This document shows, piece after piece, positions 57,548-64,000 of a stretch of 64,000 nucleotides of DNA (position 1 is its first letter; each line of letters starts with the position of its first letter). Source of the DNA: Stichopus chloronotus (lineage: Eukaryota; Echinodermata; Holothuroidea; Aspidochirotida; Stichopodidae); assembly GCA_021234535.1 (NCBI GenBank), contig CM037835.1, positions 1,364,001 to 1,428,000 on the forward strand, given 5' to 3'. Both the position numbers and the translations under genes were made by a program. The notes beneath the pieces were generated by a model that was not told the origin of the DNA, did not search any database, and worked only from the letters and a program-made list of their open reading frames with translations.

Positions 57548-60500
57548 GTATGTGTAGAACTATGGGAAATGTTGCAAGCATCAGCAGTTACTCTTATCAG
57601 TAGCTTGTGTGTATTCTTTTTATTAAGAGGTTTAAATAGTAATGTGCAGTTTGTTTCTTCAGTTACATCAGTTGTTGTTTGTGTAAGTCTTTGGCTCTGT
57701 TTTCATGTTACTTTAACTGAAAGCAGATCAGGAATATTGTAGTTGGCAGGGACGAACTTTAGACCGCTTTCACACTTTGAGAGCTGATCTCGTGGGGCGA
57801 TCAGATCCGGATCAGATCCTCCCCTCAAGATCGAAGGTTTTGCTTTCACACTTGATCCCCCACAGTGAATCAAGCCCCGATCAAGCGATCAGCATACAGC
57901 AAGTGACGCAATGAACCTGCCTTATCCTTGTAGCTGTCTGAAAGTGTAAACAATGTCCCGTACATGCACTGTACACCAATTGCACGAGAGAATCAAACAC
58001 ATGTTACATACTTATTACTGCACTGTACTAACGTTAGTTTCTGAATAAGCTGGAATCCATCGTCAAGACATAAGCTGCACAAAAGAGAAACTTGCTATGG
58101 AGATTGATAACGAAGACCTCATTTCATTGTTACTTCTGGTGGGAACGTGGATATGCTGTATTCCATTTTTCGTCATCGGCAACGAATGGATCGAGAACTT
58201 TTGATGAGGCGACGAAACTTTTTTCACCGCCTTCAAAGATGACGACTTAACAATCTACCCCGTTACCAGCTGCGTGTTATGCACGTTGCCCTACTAGGTG
58301 TTGGCCTACATCATGCAGTAGCGTTAAGAAGGCAGCACTCTTCTGTTTGGGTAAGACCACGCACTGTACCTCGGCAATGTGGGATGAGATGTGGTTCACA
58401 TTGCACAAATGATCAATGGAAAGAACATTGTCGGATGAGTAAGGACACCTTTCAATTTATTTGTGAAGGCTTAAGACCAAATTTAGAAAAAAGAAATGCC
58501 ACATTTCGGCAATCGGTCACCATAGAAAAGAAGTTAGCTGTTGCACTTTGGAGATTGGCTACTAATGTAGAATTCGGAGCAATTAGCAGACTTTTTGGCA
58601 TCGGGGTGTCCATGGCATGTAGTTTCATTCATGAAGTTGCCCAAGCTATACAAGAAACATTTGAAGAAGAGTTGTTAAAATGGCCTGAAGATGAACAACT
58701 GAATGATATATAGGATTTGAGCTGAAATGGGGCTTTCCACAAGCTGCAGGGGCAATTGATGGGACACATATTCCAGTCCTAGCACCCACAAACTTCCCAC
58801 AAGACTACCATAACCGAAAGGGACATCACAGCGTTGTTCTTCAGGCAGTAGGTAGCTTACAGATACAGGTGAGAATGAAAAAAAAAAAAAAAATGAGGGA
58901 TTCTGTATGCCAACTTTTACCAGTATACTTTCTATACAGTATCATACCGTTTGCAGCTAGTAATGAGCATCCTTTCAGTGCTGTACCAAACCTTTATGTA
59001 GATAAAAAGAAGCAATGGAAAAACAGTCGGGAAAACTGGAGTGAAAAGTATTCTTTGAGGTTGCAGAAAGACCAGTCACTTAAAGTCGAAGCCGATTACT
59101 GGAGTATTGTATGCAGTAATTGTATATGCTCTGTGTGCACTGCAGGCGGCAAGGGTGTACAGGAGCTGCTCACGTTTGTGTACGTTGAAATGGGAAGTTA
59201 CGTCGTAGGTCATGTTGATCTTGGGTTCTTGATCCTCCGAGCTTTCACGCATGGTTTTTTTTTAATCCCCCGCAAGATCTGATCTGCCCCGATGGGAGGA
59301 TCGACATCCTTGGATCTGATTCTGAGTGCGAGAGCTTTCACACTACAAAATTGATCTCCAGGGGTGGATCGATCCGAATCTGATCCCCAGCTTGAGATCG
59401 AGTGTGAAAGTGGTCTTAATTTTTATAATGACGTGCCCAGTCGTGCAAGTACTGTGGCTTCCACAATTCACCTGCTCTCATAATTTTTTACTTCCCCTGA
59501 AATGTCACAATAAAGGCAAGAAAACTCCAGACATCACTTGTTACGTGATAAATATTTAGAGTATTGTAACATACTGTACCTTCTAGTAGTATGAACAAAA
59601 GGAATTGTGTAAGTACATTTGTTCCCAGGTAACTGACGGAACCTGTGTTTGACACTCACTTTTCATGAAGCCACTGTCAGTCGGAAGTCCGATCTCAGTG
59701 TGATCATTAAGTTAACACAGAATTATTAAACACAGAGATTAAACCTGCAAGGGCTTATATTGCTATGCGAATATGTCTGTTGTTTTGTATGGCTACAGTG
59801 TGTCTCATGTAAAATATTCCTTGTCATATCATGAATTTTGGTGTGCATGGTATGGTTTGTCACTTTCCCAGTCAGGCAAGTTGAGATAAAAGACAACTTT
59901 CCCGATGTATTTTTTAATTGCCTCAGGCAGTTCAATCCTTAATGTTCAGCCATGGTCGGGCTGTGATTGAAATGTATGGGCGGCAATCAGGGCAAAAAAG
60001 ACACAGCACCAATTACACTTTTTTCTTAAATAGTAAGTTCTTTGTACTTAAAAAATAAGCCCTCAACTTTGAAATTTGTCTACTTAGCAAGTGTTAACTG
60101 AAAAAATTAAATAAAATGGAAGAAATATGTTTAACTGTTCTTGAAAGAAACAAAAGTTTAGTTCATATGCAACTTTAATGTTTAAGAAAAATAAGTATTT
60201 ATTTTGCAAAGGCAATTTAAATTTGATACATTTTAACTTTAAATAGGACTTTAGAACAAGTAAATTGCTAGCTAGCTTCACTGACTCACAAACTGGAAGT
60301 TTCAAGTTTTCTTACAATCCACATATAAAGAGCTTTGTACAGTGACATGTTCCATAAAGCACAGAAAGAAGGCGTGAGATGGAAGCAGAGGAAACCAGAT
60401 ATAAGTTTAAATTTTTCTAGCTTGGTCCCTTAGAAAGACTAAACAAAAATGGAAACAAGAAAAAGTATAGGAAAAAGATTAAATAGAACAAAGAAAACTA

Positions 60501-63500
60501 GATGAGAAAAGCTGCATATTTAGTTAAAGTTGTATGGTATCAAGGAGGAAATCTTTTAGCCTGCATGTGAATGCATTCAGTGAAGGTGAACTTCTAAGAT
60601 CAGGGCAGAGATTTCCAGAGGTAAATGTATGTGCTTCATAGATCTGGGAAGAGTTTAGTCTTGTCCTAGAGTAGGGATGGTGTAGAAGTTCTTTGGAGCA
60701 ATGCGTGAAAGGGAGGGGTGGGGGTGCAGTCGCACAAACACAAACACCCCTCCCCCCACAAAAACACAGCCAGTGGCAAGTCCTCTCAAAATAAGGAGGG
60801 TTGCTCATGAAGGTTTGGAGAAAAATAATTATTGTTTAAGTGAAATATGTATTTTTTTAAGTATTTAAATATGTATTGAACAAATTCTACACAGCAAATG
60901 CAACAACTTGCCTGTAAGTGAGGCTATTGCATCTGTGATAAGTCCAGAAGGAGGACCGAAAACCGTGATGACTTTCTGCAACACGGCCTCACAAATGGTT
61001 TCAGCATCCAATGTTTTAAGTGCTACACATTTCAAATATCATGTACTTTCAACACAAGCGACCATAATTTAATATATTTGTAGCCAGCAGTGGATGTCGG
61101 CATACTCTTAAAGTCTAGTCACTCTCAAATGGCTTATAGGAATCCGTGGACAATTTGCGAGTCCCTAGTGTCCATTTTTGAGTCCTTCACTATAGTATGT
61201 GATTGCTGAAGTCTATGTCATCTATTTTGAAGGCCGTGATGGGCATTGATCAGGACACCACCCCTTTCTCCAACCAACCATTCCTGTTCACAGATGTGAT
61301 ATCGTACAACAAAAGTGCACCATTGACAAGTTAATTTTCTTTTGAAAATCCAGTTTATTCCGTAATTATTTCACAATTTCTGGGGAAAATATTTTGATAG
61401 TTGCTGCTTATCATTTGTACATGTTGTGTAACCTTCAGTCTCCCAGGCCTTCAGTCTCAGGGGACTTCGTTCTCTGGGGACTTCGGTCTCGGAGGGACTT
61501 CAGTCTTGGGGGATGGGGTGGGGGGGGACTCCAGTCATGAGGGATTTCTCTCCTCTTGAGCTGATTTTACAATTAGTAGATTTGCACTTTGTGCTTAAAA
61601 ATGTCATTGGTTTGTGCAGTAGGTCAGTGATCATGGGGCCATGTTGTGGTATCTTGAGAAAGATTATTTGCGATACTTTAAGAGGGTAACATGGACAGAC
61701 CCTTGTGCAGTAATTAATAATGTGTGTCATGACCTGCTGTTCTTGCTTCACATACTAATTTGAAAATCTAGATGATGCTGCATATTATGTACTTAAAATT
61801 AAATCAAAATTACAGTGCATTCTTGCATTCTTGTTGATGCTTGTAGAAATAGAAAGTTGCCCTCCTGTTTTCCATTTAGGGATGTTCGTTAACTAACGAA
61901 TGGTACTCAGTTCAAACTGTCTACCTCTAATGTATTTAACCTTAGATTAATCATGCCTGGAAATAACACCTTGGTTGGGATTTCCACCACAATAAAACTT
62001 GGTAGGGTAAAGGAATGGACACCTATAAATCATAATTCTCCTTAGCTCTGTTATGTTACAAAAATCAATTTACTGAAATTTGTAGAAATGTTATCAATTT
62101 CTGCCTTGATTCTCACATGTAGCCCCTTTTCTTGAACACATAGTATGTACAATGCAGTATGAGGATTTAAGTGCTATGGCCCCTGTAAAACCTGTAACTC
62201 TTCTTTAGTCAAGCTATGGATTGATAGGTATGTCAAAGTGTTTACTCTTAGAGTGGTATAAACTGGTAATTCTTTAATCCCCTGGTTATTTGTTATTCTT
62301 TTGAAATCTGTTGGTGTTATAATTTTTGTGTGAAAAGTTTATTAGGGTTATTGATGAATGGCATACAGTAAGTCATCATGTCTACACCTTGTACTTATCA
62401 GTGTTAGGAATTTAGAAAGATATGCATTTGGTAAATATTTTTGTGAGATAATTTCTTTTTTCATCAGTGATACTGTCACGGAATGCAGCCTTTTTTTTAT
62501 ATATTTTTTTCTGTTTGTTTTAGGTGAGGCATCAACAATGGAACAGCAGGTGTCTGAGTCAAATAGTGGTGTGACCAGACTTGTGACAACTCTCCCTGTG
62601 ACACAGTCACCTATTGCCAACTCCATTGGTGCACCACCTGCAAAATCAGCAGTCAGCTCCAAGCCAGTTGTATCAGCCCAACCAGTAAGTAAAATTGTGA
62701 CGCCTATAACGAATGCACCAAACCCTGTGGTGAAGCAAATCCAGCCTAAGCAATATCGACCCTACAGACCCTCACCACAGGTGTCTAAACCATCTCCAGT
62801 CATCACGGCAGTGAAGCCATTTTCAAAGGTAAACATGCAGCCTAGCAAATCAACAACCACGATCGTATCCTCCGAGGTACCCGGCAAGTTACCTCTCAAC
62901 CAGTTGCCGCAACCACCAGCCAAACGCTCCATTGAAGAGCATGCTGCTTCTTCATCTGCGAAAAGACAAGCAGTGGAAAATGGTAGCAAGACTGATAAAC
63001 ACTATGGGTTCAAAAGGGGCAAGACATTGGTGAATGAGGATGGTGATCGCAAGTTTAGGATAAAGTGCTTTCACTGTGACAGCGTTTTGCCCAATAATGT
63101 ATTGTACATGGAACACATTCAGGGCTATTTAGATGCATCAAGACAGTCCATGAAAGACTCCCACCTGTTCTGCCAATACTGCTTCAAGCGGTTCAAGTCA
63201 AGTCCAGACCTTGAGTCCCACTTTGAGCTGTACCATTCCACTGTGAACAAATACTACTGTAAGATTTGTGAATACTCGTTTAAGTCAAAGTCTGTCTTGA
63301 AGTCTCACCTGCAAGGGGTTCATGACCCCCTCTCGATGCCTTACATATGCAAGGTGTGCCATTACCGTACCTCTGTCTACCAAGATGTGATGCATCACTT
63401 CAAGACAGTCCACAAGGGTGCCAAGGCCCTTCTCTGTCCGTACTGCTGTAAGATTCTCCGTTGCAGCAGGTCGTATCTCCAACATTGTCAGCGCCACTAT

Positions 63501-64000
63501 GCCGTGCTCCTTAAGAATCATGGAACCTTCAATTGCCCATGTTGCAAATTGCAGTTTCTTTCTTCTACCGAACGCAATGAACATGTTCAGACTGACCACA
63601 AGAAGCTGAAGCTCAATGACAAGGATGGAGTTCCACCATACAAGGCGACAATATTCACTAAACCACCTACAAAGCCAAAAGTTGTTTCCAAGAAGCCCAA
63701 GGCCATACCAATAGGGGTTCCGGTCACAGCTAGCACCAGATCTGACAAGGTGAAACCATTAATGGAGTGCCTCGAGTGTGGTGGAGGGTATGATAATCTC
63801 AAGAAACATCTTCACATGAGAATGAGATGTTCATCATGTAGCTATGTTACTTTTTGTGGTGCTGCATTTGCCCAGCACACCATAGTATTCCACAGTTCAT
63901 TCAAGGCACCACCAAAGGTGCACCCGGTGAAGAAGGATGTACATAATGGCCAGCCACGTCTTACATGTAAGAAGTGTGGGTTTGCCACCAGTGTATCTCC
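57358..64000 (+). CDS. POGZ: POGZ/ZNF280-type multi-C2H2 zinc-finger protein, 5' part (two coding exons, open at window end)
   Basis: Exon 57340-57547 (ATG 57358, ACCACCATGG context) ends AAGAATG|GTATGT in phase 1. The next exon starts at TTTTAG|GTGAG (62524), and the join completes a Gly codon in frame. 555 residues are visible. Residues 16-24 read DEELQPWQK, closely like the EEELEPWQK near the POGZ N-terminus. A Lys/Glu-rich helix follows (25-50), then a Ser/Thr/Pro/Val-rich linker and a zinc-finger series with first Cys near residues 245, 280, 309, 339, 368, 401, 479, 499 and 545. MPYICKVCHYRTSVY and LLCPYCCKIL are the shared POGZ/ZNF280 fingers. POGZ is a nuclear chromatin factor. Whether the pogo DDE domain follows lies beyond 64000, so a ZNF280-like gene is not excluded. 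Confidence 0.88.
57762..59415 (+). mobile_element. Harbinger (PIF) transposon relic in the POGZ-like intron
   Basis: Starts GACCGCTTTCACACT and ends AGTGTGAAAGTGGTC (14 of 15 bp inverted), with imperfect GATC-rich symmetry continuing inward about 100 bp. TTA flanks both sides (57759-57761 and 59416-59418), the TWA-type target duplication of PIF/Harbinger. It carries a broken HARBI1-like transposase and lies in the same orientation as the host gene. Confidence 0.93.
58130..58870 (+). pseudogene. Broken HARBI1-like DDE transposase
   Basis: The open stretch 58279-58713 includes CRMSKDTFQFICEGLRP and VALWRLATNVEFGAISRLFG, the helical N-terminal part of Harbinger transposases. A frame break near 58713 is followed by GAIDGTHIPV, with the first catalytic Asp, and YHNRKGHHSVVLQAV. 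An upstream frame with RQRMDRELLMRRRNFFHRL shows another break near 58235. The remaining catalytic residues are absent: after about 58868 an A-rich run joins unrelated sequence, so the 3' half is deleted or replaced. It cannot encode an active enzyme. Confidence 0.9.
60524..60700 (-). pseudogene. LINE C-terminal remnant in POGZ-like intron
   Basis: Minus-strand translation SRTRLNSSQIYEAHTFTSGN then LCPDLRSSPSLNAFTCRLKD resembles the conserved LINE end W-N-LP-DLR-SPSL-SFK-RLK-FL. The WN pair is lost. Antisense to the host gene. Confidence 0.6.
61448..61545 (+). repeat. ~16-bp GGGGACTTC minisatellite
   Basis: Five to six imperfect units of GGGGACTTCGGTCTCG type, with one unit degraded to G-rich sequence. 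Confidence 0.75.
62524..64000 (+). CDS. POGZ: POGZ-like zinc-finger exon, runs off the window
   Basis: 1,477 nt with no stop in frame. A T-rich tract precedes TTTTAG. Includes an NLS-like PPAKRSIEE...SAKRQ stretch before the fingers. The first CFHC unit lacks a standard C2H2 second half, as in family members. The sixth and seventh fingers are separated by a basic PKVVSKKPKAIP linker. Minus-strand open frames across it are shadows. Confidence 0.93.

Larger units (their letters stand above)
59419..62523. other. Right part of POGZ-like intron 1
   Basis: Non-coding intron holding a LINE remnant (about 60524-60700) and a short minisatellite (61448-61545). No alternative exon was recognised. Confidence 0.55.

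Noticed and set aside
62348..63802. Several minus-strand frames of 71-104 codons
   Set aside because: Shadows of the POGZ-like zinc-finger exon on the opposite strand.
1..64000. CRISPR array, operon or prokaryotic gene structure
   Set aside because: GT-AG introns, microsatellites, LINE, hAT and Harbinger elements show a eukaryotic genome; the tandem repeats have no spacer pattern.

Overview
This looks like nuclear DNA of a marine invertebrate deuterostome, most likely an echinoderm. The evidence is AT-rich sequence, small GT-AG exons in long introns, many short DNA transposons, and gene families shared with vertebrates. The species cannot be fixed from the window. Only three protein-coding loci can be supported; the rest is intergenic or intronic DNA dominated by repeats.

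Genes. (1) Minus strand, 6259-6824: a first coding exon with an Eh1-like FSIQNIL motif, probably the start of a homeobox-type transcription factor whose other exons lie outside or were not found. (2) Minus strand, 20632-34378: a complete eight-exon IGBP1 (alpha4/Tap42) gene, 336 codons plus stop. Every splice phase agrees, and the C-terminus is the family's W-DDWK...RGWGNR-NMG type. (3) Plus strand, 57358 to beyond 64000: the start of a POGZ/ZNF280-type multi-zinc-finger gene. A short first coding exon and a long zinc-finger exon join in frame across a 4,976-bp intron.

Mobile DNA. Several elements have defined ends. A Harbinger relic with a TTA target duplication lies in the POGZ-like intron. 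Three hAT-type elements carry 8-bp target duplications: 15392-15841, 48578-49918 and 50987-51794. A 13-bp-TIR element (15173-16641) hosts the first of these, and a related copy (48436-50048) was split by the second, so the window holds its own approximate empty-site reference. There are also three copies of a roughly 240-bp MITE family, a 151-bp hairpin MITE, LINE reverse-transcriptase remnants (12 kb, 22 kb, 60.6 kb), and a 650-bp dispersed duplication (8.1 kb and 37.9 kb).

Most unusual. A tandem array (52651-54100) of about 145-bp monomers has a three-monomer higher-order period of about 436 bp. Seven of its ten monomers carry a perfect AGGTCAAAGGTCA, the textbook DR1 nuclear-receptor site. 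Related repeats with the same 13-mer occur at 40.5-41.2 kb. A second oddity is a roughly 63-bp tandem array in the IGBP1 gene that abuts the exon-6 5' splice site and repeats donor-like sequence.

Layout: 1-6.2 kb intergenic with MITE copy 1; 6.26-6.8 kb Eh1-motif exon; 7-20 kb repeats (LINE tail, minisatellite, nested elements, TATG microsatellite); 20.6-34.4 kb IGBP1; 34.5-57 kb repeat-rich intergenic DNA, including the 48.4-50.0 kb split element and the DR1 satellite; 57.3-64 kb POGZ-like gene.
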